From Mycobacterium vicinigordonae (lineage in GTDB: Bacteria > Actinomycetota > Actinomycetes > Mycobacteriales > Mycobacteriaceae): a DNA stretch of 64,000 bases. The stretch covers positions 682,001-746,000 of the forward strand of contig NZ_CP059165.1 of assembly GCF_013466425.1 (NCBI RefSeq). The letters are read 5' to 3'. This document shows positions 47,116 through 57,254 of the stretch, piece by piece (the first letter of the stretch is position 1; the number at the start of each line of letters is the position of its first letter). The notes under the pieces are model-generated. The model was given only the letters and a program-made list of their open reading frames with translations, did not search any database and was not told the DNA's origin. Position numbers and translations under genes: made by a program.

Positions 47116-48146
47116 GCCAGACCCTTGGCGCCGTACCTAAGCCGGGCGTCGGCCGGATAACCCTGGCCCTGCTGGCCGTCGTGCCCGCGGCCATGGCCTA
47201 TCCCTGGCAGTCCACCCGGGCACACTGGCTAATCGGCGTCGCTGTGGCCGCGCTGATTCTGTTGTTCGGCTGGTGGCGCGGACTGTTTCTCACGACGATC
47301 CTGCATCGGCGGCTGGCCATCATCGGCCGTGGCGGGCGGGCGGCACCCGACCCGGATGCCGACGTCCGCAGCACGGCGCTGGTGCGCGTCGGCGCGGCGC
47401 CCTCGGAATCCGATGTGCTGCCCTTGCAGTTGATCGCCGGCTACCTGGACTGCTACGGCATCCGTGCGGACAGCATCCGAATCACCAACCGGGACACCGT
47501 ATCCGGTCGGCGCGAAACCTGGGTCGGCCTGACAGTCTCGGCCGTCGACAACCTGCCCGCATTGCAGGCGCGCTCGTCACGCATTCCGCTGCACGAGACG
47601 GCTGAAGTCGCCGCCCGCCGGCTGGCCGACCACCTGCGCGAAATCGGTTGGGATGCCGGCACTGTGGTGCCCGAGGACGTGCCAGAGCTGCTGGCCACCC
47701 AGTCGGGGAAGGCGGCCCGGGAGACCTGGCGCTCGGTGCAGCAGAACTCGTCGGATTATATTGCGGCATATCGGGTTACCGCGGATTCAGCGCTGGCCGA
47801 CACGTTGAGTAAGGTGCGGTCGCAGCAGGCGCGTGAAATCTGGACGGCACTCGAAATTGCCCCCGGCGATCGCGGCACCCGCTACACGGTCGCCGCCGCG
47901 TGCGCGCTGCGCACGGATGCCGCGCCCACGGGAGCGGCTCCGACGGCCGGTTTGACTCTGGAGCGCGGTAATCAGGGGCCAGCACTAGCGGCCCTGGACC
48001 CGCTGTCCACCCGAAGGCTCGACGGGCATACTGAGGCGCCGGCGGACCTGCTCTCCAAGCTGGATTGGCCCACGCCGGCCGCGGGGGCGCACCGCGCGTC
48101 CGACAGCGAGGCCGCGACCCAGGTGATCGCGGTGGGTCGAACATAA
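47112..48146 (+). CDS. eccE3: ESX-3 membrane protein EccE3
   Basis: The 344-residue protein has two N-terminal transmembrane helices (residues ~15-31 and ~37-58) and a soluble EccE domain (ALVRVGAAPSESDVLPLQLIAGYLDCYGI). It is a peripheral part of the ESX-3 membrane complex. It starts with GTG overlapping the mycP3 stop (GTGA). The last ~100 residues are poorly conserved and Ala-rich. It ends the ESX-3 operon. Confidence 0.95.
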   Translation: MSQTLGAVPKPGVGRITLALLAVVPAAMAYPWQSTRAHWLIGVAVAALILLFGWWRGLFLTTILHRRLAIIGRGGRAAPDPDADVRSTALVRVGAAPSESDVLPLQLIAGYLDCYGIRADSIRITNRDTVSGRRETWVGLTVSAVDNLPALQARSSRIPLHETAEVAARRLADHLREIGWDAGTVVPEDVPELLATQSGKAARETWRSVQQNSSDYIAAYRVTADSALADTLSKVRSQQAREIWTALEIAPGDRGTRYTVAAACALRTDAAPTGAAPTAGLTLERGNQGPALAALDPLSTRRLDGHTEAPADLLSKLDWPTPAAGAHRASDSEAATQVIAVGRT

Positions 48147-48161
48147 GGCCAACATACGGCC

Positions 48162-49376
48162 TTAGTCGTACATGAACTGGCGCAGGAACGGCGTCATCCT
48201 GCGCAAATAGTCCAACTGGCTGACGTGCAGCACGTGGCTGCCGGGAAACCAGTGCAGCGCGCACCGATCCCAGTGCTCCCACAACGACACGGCGTGCGAG
48301 GGTGGGGCCATCCGGTCGCCCAGGCCGGTGATGATCATCCTGCGGTTCTTGGCCAGCAGCGGAGGATAGTTCAGCGGACCGTGGTAAGCCAGCCCGGCCA
48401 GTAACTCCGTCCGGCTGATGCCGGTCAGGCGTAATCCCACGGAGAGCAGCGTGCTGGCCGGAAACCATTCCTCGAACAGGTCGCCGGGTGTGACCACGGG
48501 GCAGTTGGGAATCACGGCCTCGAGCCGGTTATCGACCGATGCCACCAGCGCCGAGGTGTACCCGCCCAGCGATAGACCGGTCAGCGCGATCCGCTCCACC
48601 CCGGTGCCCTGCAGATAGTCGATTACCGACCGAAAGTCGTGCACCGCCTGCGCCATCGCCTCGGCGAATCCACTCATGCCGCCGGCGAAATACCCGTAAC
48701 CGCTGAACGGCGAGTGCTTTTCGGCGCGCTTGCCATGAAAAGGCAAGGTATACAGCAATACGTCGTAGCCGGATCGGAAATACCAGGGCAGCGAGAAGAA
48801 CAGGCCGTTGAACACGTACGACGAGCCCATGAAGCCGTGGATCACGCAGAGTGTCGGCCGTGGCCCATCGTCATGACGCCAATGCTGCGCATGCACGATG
48901 TTGTTGGCGGACAACGCACTCCACCGCTTGCGCAGCGCCGGATTGACGGTGCGAAAGCTGCTGGGGAACGCGATGTTGTCGATGGTGGCCAACGCGAACC
49001 GTTCGATGAGTCGGCTGGGCTGCCGCGTCACGTCCCTGGGCGCCTCAGTCGGCGCCGGGAACGATTTGCCTGGGTCGTGTTGCGCGCCGAGTTCGGCGTA
49101 GAACCTCAGGTTGTCGCGCTCGCTGCCGGAGTTGAGCCGGCCCAAGTTGGTCCTGATCACCGACGGGGCCACAGTGGTGGCCAGCAGCGAAGACGCCGTG
49201 GTGCGCAGTGCCACGTCGCTGACCGCAGACGCGTCGACGACCAGGCGCTGCCGAATCGACAAGGCTGAGCGGGATGGCAGGCCATCGGCGCCGGCCTCGC
49301 CACCGGGAACATCGGGAATGGGCAAGGGCGGGCTGATTGGATCGGCCTCGCCGGCCACCGCCGAGGTTTCAGACAT
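48162..49376 (-). CDS. Alpha/beta hydrolase fold protein (Rv0293c-like)
   Basis: The 404-residue protein has CVIHGFMGSSYVFNGLFFSL (oxyanion-type HGFMGS), nucleophile elbow LTGLSLGGYTSAL and a late His in HWFPGSHVLHVSQ. The substrate is unknown. It is convergent with eccE3 (15 bp between stop codons) and not part of the secretion operon. It matches Rv0293c in place and length. Confidence 0.85.
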   Translation of the reverse strand: MSETSAVAGEADPISPPLPIPDVPGGEAGADGLPSRSALSIRQRLVVDASAVSDVALRTTASSLLATTVAPSVIRTNLGRLNSGSERDNLRFYAELGAQHDPGKSFPAPTEAPRDVTRQPSRLIERFALATIDNIAFPSSFRTVNPALRKRWSALSANNIVHAQHWRHDDGPRPTLCVIHGFMGSSYVFNGLFFSLPWYFRSGYDVLLYTLPFHGKRAEKHSPFSGYGYFAGGMSGFAEAMAQAVHDFRSVIDYLQGTGVERIALTGLSLGGYTSALVASVDNRLEAVIPNCPVVTPGDLFEEWFPASTLLSVGLRLTGISRTELLAGLAYHGPLNYPPLLAKNRRMIITGLGDRMAPPSHAVSLWEHWDRCALHWFPGSHVLHVSQLDYLRRMTPFLRQFMYD

Positions 49377-49552
49377 CTCGCCGATCGTAACTCGCCGGCC
49401 GCCCCGAGCGCAGCAGGAATGGGCCGAGCTGGCCGACTGCTGCTGCTTTCGTACCCCCGTTCAATGCGCGTTCGGAGGGTCCGGTAATACGGTTTGTCTA
49501 GGTGCCCGAGGGTGCCCGGACTATGTGCAGGTGTCGATCAGGAGGATCGAAA

Positions 49553-50338
49553 ATGTGGGATCCCGACGTCTACCTGGCCTTCGCCGACCACCGCAGCCGT
49601 CCGTTCTACGATTTGCTGTCACGGGTCGGAGCGGATCGGGCGCGCCGCGTGGTCGACCTGGGTTGTGGTCCCGGTCATCTGACGCGCTACCTGTCCAAGC
49701 GCTGGCCCGGTGCCCAGATCGAGGCGATCGACAGCTCACCGGAGATGGTCGCGGCCGCGCGCGAACGCGGTATCGATGCCACCACCGGCGACGTGCGCAA
49801 CTGGAAGCCGCAACCGGACACCGACGTGGTGGTTAGCAACGCCGCACTGCACTGGGTGCCCGAGCATGCCGACCTGTTGGTCAAATGGGTTGACCAACTG
49901 GCGTCCGGGTCCTGGCTGGCCATCCAGATCCCGGGCAACTTCGAAACCCCCTCGCACGCCGCGGTGCGGGCTTTGGCCCGTCGCGAGCCATACGCAAAGA
50001 TTATGCGGGACATACCGTTTCGAGTCGGAGCGGTGGTCCAGCCGCCCAAGCACTACGCCGATCTGCTGATGGACGCCGGCTGTCGCGTCGACGCGTGGGA
50101 GACCACTTACCTGCACCAGTTGACCGGCGAACATCCGGTCCTGGAATGGATCACCGGCACCGCGCTGGTCCCGGTGCGTGAACGCCTCGACGAGGAGAAC
50201 TGGGAACAGTTCCGCGCTGAGCTCATCCCGCTGCTGGACGACGCCTATCCGCCCCGGCCGGACGGCACCACCATATTCCCGTTCCGCCGGGTCTTTATCG
50301 TCGCGCAGGTCGGCGGGGCCCGCGGCTCAGGTGCCTAG
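49553..50338 (+). CDS. tam: Trans-aconitate 2-methyltransferase-like
   Basis: The 261-residue class I SAM methyltransferase has [15 protein letters not shown] (SAM site), [11 protein letters not shown] and [10 protein letters not shown]. Tam methylates trans-aconitate, relieving inhibition of aconitase. ATG at 49553 ([14 protein letters not shown]) has GGAGG upstream and gives the same length as M. tuberculosis Rv0294. The last 12 bp overlap the convergent sulfatase stop. Confidence 0.92.
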   Translation: MWDPDVYLAFADHRSRPFYDLLSRVGADRARRVVDLGCGPGHLTRYLSKRWPGAQIEAIDSSPEMVAAARERGIDATTGDVRNWKPQPDTDVVVSNAALHWVPEHADLLVKWVDQLASGSWLAIQIPGNFETPSHAAVRALARREPYAKIMRDIPFRVGAVVQPPKHYADLLMDAGCRVDAWETTYLHQLTGEHPVLEWITGTALVPVRERLDEENWEQFRAELIPLLDDAYPPRPDGTTIFPFRRVFIVAQVGGARGSGA

Positions 50339-51745
50339 CTTGGGCTCTATCTCGTCCTCGATGCCGCGGTCGGTTGCGATGGCCGACCTGCTGGTCGGCG
50401 TCCGGTGATGGATCTGAAGATAGGTTTCGGTGTAGCGCACCGCGATACGGGTGCCGGCGAACTCCGACGGGATCACGTCGCCGGTGCGCTGCCGCCATTC
50501 GTGCAGCCGGACCGCAAGCTCGGCCGCCACGGCGTCTACGTCGCGGGCGTCCTGGCCGTCGTCCGGCGCAGCCAGTAGATTCGTGCTCTCAGCAGGGTCG
50601 GCGCGCAAGTCGTACAGTTCGCGTTCGGGTCGTGGTGCCTTGATGAAGGGTGCGACGGCCAGCCCGGACGGGCTTTCCTCGATGTCCCACGGCAGATCCA
50701 GCAGCGGCCGCGGGACGTAGTTCTCGATGTAGCTGTATTCCTTTGTGCGGATTGCCCGAATCGGATCGAACGAGTCGTGGTAGGTCTTCGTGGTGTACAC
50801 GTGGTCGCGTACCGGTTCGGTGGGCTCCGGGTTCAGCAGGGCATGCGCATGTGAGACGCCGTCGATGTCGTCGGACACGTGAACACCCATCAGGCCCAGC
50901 AACGTCGGCAGCAGGTCGACACCGCTGAACAGCTCGTCGTAGACACGGGGTGCCGCGGCAAGCTTCGACGGCGGCCGGATGATCAGCGAGATGCCGGTGC
51001 CGGCGTCGTAGAGCGTGGATTTTGCGCGGGGGAACGCCGGACCGTGGTCGGTGAAGAACACCACCCAGGTGTTGGCGTCCAGCCCCGTCTCGGCGAGCGT
51101 GTCCAGCATGGTGCCGACCGCGGCGTCGGCGGTGGTGATGGATCCGTAGAAGTCGGCGAGGTCGCCCCGTACCTCCGGGGTGTCGGGCAGGTAGTCGGGC
51201 AGTTCGACGGCGGAACTGTCGGCCGGCTCGTACCGGTCGTGCGGGTAGGGCCGGTGCGTCTCGAAGAAGCCGGCGGTGAGCAGGAAGGGCTGCCCGGACA
51301 GGTTGGGCGCACTATCCCGCAGCCATTCGTCGACCTTCTCGACCACGTATTCGCAGTACGAATTTGACACGTCGAACTCGTCGAAGCCCAGCCGCTTCGG
51401 GTAGGATGTTTCGTGTTGCATCCCGAAAAGCGCTGAATACCAACCAGATTCGCCAAGAATCTGCGGCAGCGTGCGCACACCGGCGCGGTATTCCCAGCCG
51501 TGATGAGCCAACCCGATCAGGCCGTTGCCCTGCGGGTAGCGTCCGGTGAACAGCGACCCGCGAGACGGCGAGCACAGCGGAGCGGTGGCATGGGCGCGGG
51601 TGAACAAGATGCCCTCAGCGGCAAGGCGGTCCAGCCGCGGGCTCAAGACGTCATGGTGACCGTAGGCGCCGAGGTAGCGTCCGAGATCGTGCCAGTGCAC
51701 CATCAGGATGTTGGACGGGTTGTCTCCCGTGGGCTCATTGGTCAC
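50327..51745 (-). CDS. Type I sulfatase (Rv0296c-like)
   Basis: The 472-residue arylsulfatase-family protein has the formylglycine motif C58-S-P-S-R62 ([17 protein letters not shown]). A metal-site segment [20 protein letters not shown] and [11 protein letters not shown] lie near the N-terminus. It needs a formylglycine-generating enzyme for activity. No signal peptide is seen, so a cytosolic role is likely. Its start overlaps the 3' end of bluB by 11 bp on the same strand. Confidence 0.9.
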   Translation of the reverse strand: MTNEPTGDNPSNILMVHWHDLGRYLGAYGHHDVLSPRLDRLAAEGILFTRAHATAPLCSPSRGSLFTGRYPQGNGLIGLAHHGWEYRAGVRTLPQILGESGWYSALFGMQHETSYPKRLGFDEFDVSNSYCEYVVEKVDEWLRDSAPNLSGQPFLLTAGFFETHRPYPHDRYEPADSSAVELPDYLPDTPEVRGDLADFYGSITTADAAVGTMLDTLAETGLDANTWVVFFTDHGPAFPRAKSTLYDAGTGISLIIRPPSKLAAAPRVYDELFSGVDLLPTLLGLMGVHVSDDIDGVSHAHALLNPEPTEPVRDHVYTTKTYHDSFDPIRAIRTKEYSYIENYVPRPLLDLPWDIEESPSGLAVAPFIKAPRPERELYDLRADPAESTNLLAAPDDGQDARDVDAVAAELAVRLHEWRQRTGDVIPSEFAGTRIAVRYTETYLQIHHRTPTSRSAIATDRGIEDEIEPKLGT

Positions 51746-52409
51746 CTGTTGCCACCTCTTCTACCGTCCCCCATCGGTTCTCCGATACGAACTCGCTCAG
51801 CGGCCGGGCCAGCGCCCAGCCGTCCAATTCCAGCGCCGGCCGCTCCGGGAAGCCCGGTACCGGCCCCAGACACAGCACCGCCACCGGTTCGGCACCTGGG
51901 GGCATGGCCAGCAGGGCTGCCAGCTCTCGCGGATCGAACAGCGACACCCAGCCCATCCCGAGGCCCTCGGAGCGCGCCGCCAGCCACAGGTTCTGGATCG
52001 CACACGACACCGATGCGAGATCCATCTGCGGCAACGTCCGCCGACCGAAGATGTGCCTTTCTCGGTCTTCGCACAGCGCCACCACCAGTAGCTCGGCGCA
52101 CTCCATGATGCCTTCGACCTTCAACGCCAAAAATTCGGCCTCCCGCGGCCCCAGGGCGGCCGCGGTTTGCATGCGTTCGGCGTCGACGACGGCGTGGATG
52201 CGTCGGCGAAGGCTGATATCGGTTATCCGGATGAACCGCCACGGCTGCATTAGACCGACGCTGGGCGCGGCGTGGGCCGCCCGCAGTAGACGTGCCAGCA
52301 CCTCCTCAGGGACATGACCGTCCGGGCAGAACCGGCGCATATCCCGACGTTCGGAGATCACCCGGTATACGGTGCGACGTTCGTCCGCGGTGAACGCATG
52401 ATCGGCCAC
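51735..52409 (-). CDS. bluB: 5,6-dimethylbenzimidazole synthase BluB (Rv0306-like)
   Basis: The 224-residue nitroreductase-fold protein has BluB hallmarks: FTADERRTVYRVISERRDMRRFCPDG, AAPSVGLMQPWRFI and SEGLGMGWVSLFDP. BluB cleaves reduced FMN with oxygen to make the lower ligand of cobalamin. The cobU-cobQ1 pair seen near nirD in M. tuberculosis is missing from this window, so other cobalamin genes must lie elsewhere. It overlaps the sulfatase start and probably shares its transcript. Confidence 0.9.
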   Translation of the reverse strand: MADHAFTADERRTVYRVISERRDMRRFCPDGHVPEEVLARLLRAAHAAPSVGLMQPWRFIRITDISLRRRIHAVVDAERMQTAAALGPREAEFLALKVEGIMECAELLVVALCEDRERHIFGRRTLPQMDLASVSCAIQNLWLAARSEGLGMGWVSLFDPRELAALLAMPPGAEPVAVLCLGPVPGFPERPALELDGWALARPLSEFVSENRWGTVEEVATGDQ

Positions 52410-52433
52410 CCGGCCATCGTAAGAATGTGAGGG

Positions 52434-52916
52434 TCAGGGACTGTAGGTGACACCCACGGCCCGGAAAACGTATTCGGCCGGCACGTCGAAGGACAGCGAA
52501 CGCCGCGGCAGCCGGGACAGCACGTCCGCTTCGATGGTGTCTTTGAAGTGCAGGGAGAGATGTCCGTGAAACCGCTCGTCGACGGCCTCGGTGTCCAGGT
52601 CGAGTTGTAAGCCCGTCGCAGAGATCTCGGCGGTGGCGGCGCCGCTGTTCGCCTCGTCCCACCGCACGTCCACGGCACGCCCGGCGAGCTTGGGCACCAC
52701 CGAAAGCGTCGCGAGCACCCGCTGCGAGGTGAACGCCAGCGCGCCCACATAGCTGGCGATGCTGCCCTGGGACCGCAGGCCCGGAATGGCGCCGCTGAAC
52801 CGCCTGGTGACCGGGATGGATTCGGCAAGGTAGATCAGTCCCTCGGCTTCGACCTGGCTGCGCAGATCCGCAGGTAATTTGCCGACACCGAACAACTTCC
52901 GAACAATCACGGCCAT
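52434..52916 (-). CDS. Conserved hypothetical protein (Rv0307c-like)
   Basis: The 160-residue protein begins at ATG 52916 (MAVIVRKLFGVGKLPADLRSQ), a length equal to Rv0307c. It has no signal peptide or catalytic motif. Alternating beta segments (SIASYVGALAFTSQRVLATLSVVPK...) suggest a beta-rich fold. It ends 24 bp before bluB on the same strand and is divergent from the PAP2 gene. Function unknown. Confidence 0.8.
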   Translation of the reverse strand: MAVIVRKLFGVGKLPADLRSQVEAEGLIYLAESIPVTRRFSGAIPGLRSQGSIASYVGALAFTSQRVLATLSVVPKLAGRAVDVRWDEANSGAATAEISATGLQLDLDTEAVDERFHGHLSLHFKDTIEADVLSRLPRRSLSFDVPAEYVFRAVGVTYSP

Positions 52917-52973
52917 GATGCCAGTATGGGGTGGTTCTCTTACTGGTGCACCGATTGAGTTCCCGGTGCGTCC

Positions 52974-53639
52974 ATGACTGGTTTGCGCATCACCTTGCGT
53001 AGCCCCGCCGCCTGGCTGGCCGTCGTTGCCGTCGTGCTCTACACCCTGTTGTGGGTGGCTCACCGTCAGCATTGGGGCTGGCTGCACACCGTCGACTGGG
53101 CGCTGCTGAACCCGGCGCACGATATCGGGACCAAGCATGCCGGTTGGGTGCGGTTCTGGTTCGTCGTGTCGTTCGTCCTGGGTCCCGTTCCGCTGCGGTT
53201 ATTCGGGTTGGTGGTAGCCGCGTTCGCGCTGGCGCGGCGCCAGCTGCGGCTGGCGCTGCTGGTGCTGACATGCGCGGTGCTCAGCGGCCTCGTGACCTGG
53301 GCGGCCAAGGGTCTGGCCGGCCGGCCGCGACCCTCGACCGCGCTGGTGGTGGCTTCCGAGACGTCGTTTCCGTCCGGGCACGCGCTGGAGACGATGTCCG
53401 GTGTGCTGGCCCTGCTGACCTGCCTGCTGCCGCTGCTGGCGACTCGCCGGCTGCGGATGTCGGCGGTGGCAGCGGGGGCGCTGAGCGTGTTCACCGTCGG
53501 CGTTGCGCGGGTGGCGTTGAACGTGCATCACCCGTCGGACGTGGTCGCCGGTTGGGCGCTGGGATACGCGTTCTTCATCCTCTGCATGTGCGTGTTGCGG
53601 CCCTCGCCATCACGACGGCGTGACCCAATCGGGCCTTAA
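52974..53639 (+). CDS. PAP2-family membrane phosphatase (Rv0308-like)
   Basis: The 221-residue protein has about five transmembrane helices and the three PAP2 motifs: KGLAGRPRP, PSGHA and ARVALNVHHPSDVVAG. It would dephosphorylate a lipid phosphate such as undecaprenyl diphosphate or phosphatidate at the outer membrane face. It starts 57 bp from the divergent Rv0307c-like gene. Confidence 0.9.
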   Translation: MTGLRITLRSPAAWLAVVAVVLYTLLWVAHRQHWGWLHTVDWALLNPAHDIGTKHAGWVRFWFVVSFVLGPVPLRLFGLVVAAFALARRQLRLALLVLTCAVLSGLVTWAAKGLAGRPRPSTALVVASETSFPSGHALETMSGVLALLTCLLPLLATRRLRMSAVAAGALSVFTVGVARVALNVHHPSDVVAGWALGYAFFILCMCVLRPSPSRRRDPIGP

Positions 53640-53682
53640 CCTTTACTTGACCCTGAGGTTGGCGTCGCCCGACGATAAAACG

Positions 53683-54351
53683 ATGCGCCGACTGGTAACT
53701 CTGTTGTGTGCCTTGGGGAGTGCACTGATGTGTGCCGCGGCCGCGGCCGCACTGTCGGCCCCCGGGGCTGTTGCCGCCGGCAACCCATGGTTCGCAAACT
53801 CGGTTGGCAATGCGACGCAGGTGGTTTCGGTGGTCTCGACCGGCGGGTCGAACGCGAAGATGGACATCTATCAGCGCACCGCGGCCGGCTGGCAAACCCT
53901 GAAGACTGGGATTCCCACCCACGTCGGCTCGGCGGGCATGGCGCCCCAGGCCAAGAGCGGCTACCCGGCCACCCCGATGGGTGTCTACAGCCTGGATTCC
54001 GCATTCGGCACCGCGCCCAATCCCGGCGGCGGGCTGCCGTATACCCAAGTCGGACCTAACCATTGGTGGAGCGGCGACGACCACAGCCCCACCTTCAACA
54101 CCATGCAGGTTTGTCAGAAATCCCAGTGCCCGTTCAATACCGGCGAAAGTGAGAACCTGCAGATCCCGCAGTACAAGCACGCGGTTGTGATGGGGGTCAA
54201 CAAGAACAAGGTTCCCGGCGGCGGCGCGGCGTTCTTCTTTCACACCACCGACGGCGGGCCCACCGAGGGCTGCGTGGCGATCGACGACGCCACGCTGGTG
54301 TCGATCATCAAGTGGCTGCGTCCCGGCGCGGTGATCGCAATCGCGAAGTAG
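53683..54351 (+). CDS. Exported YkuD/L,D-transpeptidase-like protein (Rv0309-like)
   Basis: The 222-residue protein has a signal peptide (MRRLVTLLCALGSALMCAAAAAALSAPGAVA) and a YkuD-like catalytic region. FFFHTTDGGPTEGCVAIDD provides the His and the nucleophilic Cys. ATG at 53683 is chosen because the signal peptide begins there; upstream in-frame codons are not signal-like. It may act on peptidoglycan, though the motif is a divergent form of the HxG...SHGC pattern. Confidence 0.85.
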   Translation: MRRLVTLLCALGSALMCAAAAAALSAPGAVAAGNPWFANSVGNATQVVSVVSTGGSNAKMDIYQRTAAGWQTLKTGIPTHVGSAGMAPQAKSGYPATPMGVYSLDSAFGTAPNPGGGLPYTQVGPNHWWSGDDHSPTFNTMQVCQKSQCPFNTGESENLQIPQYKHAVVMGVNKNKVPGGGAAFFFHTTDGGPTEGCVAIDDATLVSIIKWLRPGAVIAIAK

Positions 54352-54357
54352 GTTCGG

Positions 54358-54852
54358 TCAGTCCTTCAGGTCTGCGCGGGCGCGTCCGGGTTTGACGTTG
54401 AAATTGAGGCCTGCCACCGACATCGTCGCCTCGTAGGTGCGGTCGTACCCGGTTGCGCTGATCCGCCATCCGTCGGCGGTGCGCCGGTACTGGTCGCGAT
54501 AGAACGCCGCGCCGATCAGCATGAAGTCGAACTCGGCCACGATCACCCGGTCTTGCAGGTACCAGATGCCCGAGGCGGTGTCGCCGTCGATGGTGATCTC
54601 CGGATGAGTCACCCGGTGTTCGGTGACTACGCCGGGACCCATCGCCGAGCTGAGGTACTCCACCAGGTCCCGGCGATTGTCGAAGTGCAATTCCTTGCCC
54701 AGCGACGAGCCGTAGGCCCCGACGATGTCCTCGGTCATGGTATCAGCGAAGTCATCCCAGTGCTTGGTATCCATCGCGCGCAGGTAGCGGTACTTGACCT
54801 GTTTGATCGCTTCGATGTCGGCGATCCGGGCTTGCGCATCCTCAAGGCTCAC
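54358..54852 (-). CDS. SnoaL/NTF2-fold protein (Rv0310c-like)
   Basis: The 164-residue protein has an NTF2-like fold: IEAIKQVKYRYLRAMDTKHWDDFADTMTEDIV is the typical N-terminal helix pair, ending with RRTADGWRISATGYDRTYE. Such proteins are cyclases, dehydratases or binding proteins. GTG at 54852 gives nearly the length of Rv0310c (163 aa); the frame could extend further upstream but without family character. It is convergent with the YkuD-like gene. Confidence 0.8.
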   Translation of the reverse strand: MSLEDAQARIADIEAIKQVKYRYLRAMDTKHWDDFADTMTEDIVGAYGSSLGKELHFDNRRDLVEYLSSAMGPGVVTEHRVTHPEITIDGDTASGIWYLQDRVIVAEFDFMLIGAAFYRDQYRRTADGWRISATGYDRTYEATMSVAGLNFNVKPGRARADLKD

Positions 54853-55091
54853 GTTGCCATTGCAGCACACCGGATCGTTGCCGGTGTGGGTGGGGAGCAA
54901 ACTCCGCGCCGACTCACGGTGCGGCCGGGAAGTCGCGCCAGGAGGAATGTCAATAGTGGCGCCGGTACCTTTTTGATGACGACACGGCATCGAGCTGATA
55001 CCAATGACCTTGGGCCCGAGCCGTATTCGGGTAGTCCGCGGCTATGGTTGACGCGCTGGCTACCGACCGCATCGACGAAAGTATTGGCTCT

Positions 55092-57029
55092 ATGTACGAC
55101 CCGCTGGGGTTGTCGATCGGGACCATGAACTTGGTCGCGGCGGCGAACGGAGGTTCTCCGGTCATCCGTCGCGCCGTGCTCACCCTGTATCCGCACTGTG
55201 CCCCGAAACTTGTTGCATCCGAGGCGACTTCAGATGCGACTCAGCTAGGCGTCCCGATGACCGGCTTCGTAGAACGGATCGGCGACTCGGTCGCGCTGAT
55301 TTCACCTGATGGTGCCGCGCACGATCCCGACTTGCTGACGGTCGAGGCGCTGGATGCGATGGTTGCCGCGATCGGCGCGGACTCCAGTTCCGCAGAAATC
55401 GCGATTGCCATTCCCGCGCACTGGAAACCGGCCACCGTGCAATCGTTGCGGGACGCGCTGCGAACCCACGTCGGCTTCGTCCGCAGCGGGATGGCACCCC
55501 GCCTGGTCCCCGATGCGATAGCGGCGTTGACGGCGGTGCGGTCCGAGGCCGAGGTTCCGTCCGCCGGCGTGGTGGGGCTGCTGGATTTCGGCGGATCGGG
55601 AACAAACGTCACGCTGCTGGAGATCAAAGACGAGGTCGAGCCCATCAGCGCCACAATGCGTTACGAAGAATTCTCCGGCAACCAGATCGATCATGAACTG
55701 CTGCTGCACGCAATCGACACGCTGGGCGAGAAGGACGCCGACCCCTCCAGCACCGCCGCCGTGGGCCAACTCAACCGGCTGCGGGTGGAATGCCGCGAGG
55801 CCAAGGAGCGCCTATCGGTGGATGCCGTCACCGAACTGGCAGTTGAGCTTTCGGGAACCAGCACCGTCATGCAGCTCAGTCGTGACAAGTTCGAAGACCT
55901 GATCTCCGACCGGCTCACCGGTTTCATCTACGCGTTCGACGACATGCTGGCCCGCAATCACTCCTGCTTCGCCGACCTCGCCGCACTGGTAACCGTGGGT
56001 GGAGGCGCGAGTATTCCTCTTGTTTCCCAGCGTCTTTCGGTACACACCCGGCTGCCGATCCTGACCGCCTCGCAGCCCATGTGCGCTGCGGCCCAAGGTG
56101 CATTGCTGGCGGCTGCTCGCGGCGAGCTGCTCGACCTGCGGACCCGGGCATCGATAGGTCTGATGGCCAAGACTGCCGCCGGCATTGACGTGCTGGATCC
56201 GCCGAGCAGTGACCTGCTGGTGATCGACCACGATGCGCTGACTGATCGCGAATTAGCCTGGTCGCAAACCGAATTCCCCGAGGTGCCGACGCGTTTCGAA
56301 GCCGATCCCTACCACGAAGACGGCGCCTGCTTCTCGATGCGGTTGAACCTGATCGACCCGCCCAAGGAGCCGCCGTGGCGACGCTTCCGGGTGTCGCAGG
56401 TGCTGATCGGGCTGTGCGCCGCAGTGGCCATGACCGCGATCGGTGGCGTGGCGATCACCTTGACCGCCATCGAGCAACGCCACACCCCCACCAAGGCCCC
56501 CACGCCGCCCAGCGTGGCACCTTCGGCGTCGTTGCCCGGCGCCGCGCTACCCACTGCGGTGCCGCCCACCGCCGTGCCCCCCAGCCCGATCGAGCCCAGC
56601 CCGCTGCCGCCGCCGAGCGAGGTGCCCAGTGTCGTGGCGCCGACCACTGTGGAGCCCCCGCCGCCGCCCCCACCGCCCCCGTCACCGACTCAGCGGATGA
56701 CGACGACACGGCCCGCGCCGCCGGTGACCACGACCAGCCCACCGGCCGCCACGACGCCGCTGACCACCCCGCCACCGCCGTCGACTGAGTCGCCGACACC
56801 GACAGAGACATCGAACGCCGCCGAGGCGCCGAGCACGTCAGAGCCGTCGTCGGTGCGGATGACCACTCAGTGGCTGCACGTGCCGCTGATCCCAGTCCCG
56901 ATTCCGATCCAGGTACCGGCGAACCAGGCCCCGGCGAACCAATACCCGCAGAACCAGTACCCGCAGAACCAGTACCCACAGACACAGGACGGGCCGCAGA
57001 ACCCATTCGCCGGCGTGGGGAGTCCATAA
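55092..57029 (+). CDS. Hsp70/actin-like membrane protein with Pro/Thr-rich exterior (Rv0312-like)
   Basis: The 645-residue protein has an N-terminal Hsp70-like ATPase fold: DPLGLSIGTMNLVAAANGG (phosphate 1), VVGLLDFGGSGTNVTLLE (phosphate 2) and VTVGGGASIPLV (adenosine). A transmembrane helix lies near residue 436 (VLIGLCAAVAMTAIGGVAITL), followed by a ~170-residue Pro/Thr/Ser-rich region. The tail has WLHVPLIPVPIPI and NQYPQ repeats. ATG at 55092 matches the Rv0312 start as I recall it. Its role is unknown; a cytosolic sensor linked to a wall-embedded tail is plausible. Confidence 0.85.
   Translation: MYDPLGLSIGTMNLVAAANGGSPVIRRAVLTLYPHCAPKLVASEATSDATQLGVPMTGFVERIGDSVALISPDGAAHDPDLLTVEALDAMVAAIGADSSSAEIAIAIPAHWKPATVQSLRDALRTHVGFVRSGMAPRLVPDAIAALTAVRSEAEVPSAGVVGLLDFGGSGTNVTLLEIKDEVEPISATMRYEEFSGNQIDHELLLHAIDTLGEKDADPSSTAAVGQLNRLRVECREAKERLSVDAVTELAVELSGTSTVMQLSRDKFEDLISDRLTGFIYAFDDMLARNHSCFADLAALVTVGGGASIPLVSQRLSVHTRLPILTASQPMCAAAQGALLAAARGELLDLRTRASIGLMAKTAAGIDVLDPPSSDLLVIDHDALTDRELAWSQTEFPEVPTRFEADPYHEDGACFSMRLNLIDPPKEPPWRRFRVSQVLIGLCAAVAMTAIGGVAITLTAIEQRHTPTKAPTPPSVAPSASLPGAALPTAVPPTAVPPSPIEPSPLPPPSEVPSVVAPTTVEPPPPPPPPPSPTQRMTTTRPAPPVTTTSPPAATTPLTTPPPPSTESPTPTETSNAAEAPSTSEPSSVRMTTQWLHVPLIPVPIPIQVPANQAPANQYPQNQYPQNQYPQTQDGPQNPFAGVGSP
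56937..56981 (+). repeat. Three tandem 15-bp repeats (NQYPQ)
   Basis: Near-identical units AACCAGTACCCGCAG, repeated three times, encode NQYPQ at the C-terminus of the Rv0312-like protein. A related APANQ pair lies just upstream. Copy number probably varies between strains. Confidence 0.85.
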
Positions 57030-57108
57030 CCTCAGTTCGCCCGCCGGTTGCCGCTCCTTTCGAGCTGACGAAATCTGCCCCTCCGCCCGCCGTGCGCGAG
57101 GTGGGTTC

Positions 57109-57138
57109 TAGCTGGCAAACTAGAGACCAGGCCAGCTA
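57109..57138. promoter_or_regulatory. 8-bp-arm inverted repeat upstream of the DUF7159-like gene
   Basis: TAGCTGGC and GCCAGCTA are exact inverted repeats with a 14-nt spacer. They lie in the 225-bp gap between the two Pro-rich membrane protein genes, 117 bp before the second start. It may be an operator or weak hairpin; the rest of the gap shows nothing I can name. Confidence 0.35.
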
Positions 57139-57254
57139 AGCGATCGCTCCAAAGAGGGCGAGAGATTTCGTCGATGGTGGGCCGCGCGGCACTCGGACCT
57201 GCCACACGGACCGCCTAGACCCCGTAACTAACTTGGACAGGGGTTGGAGGGGTT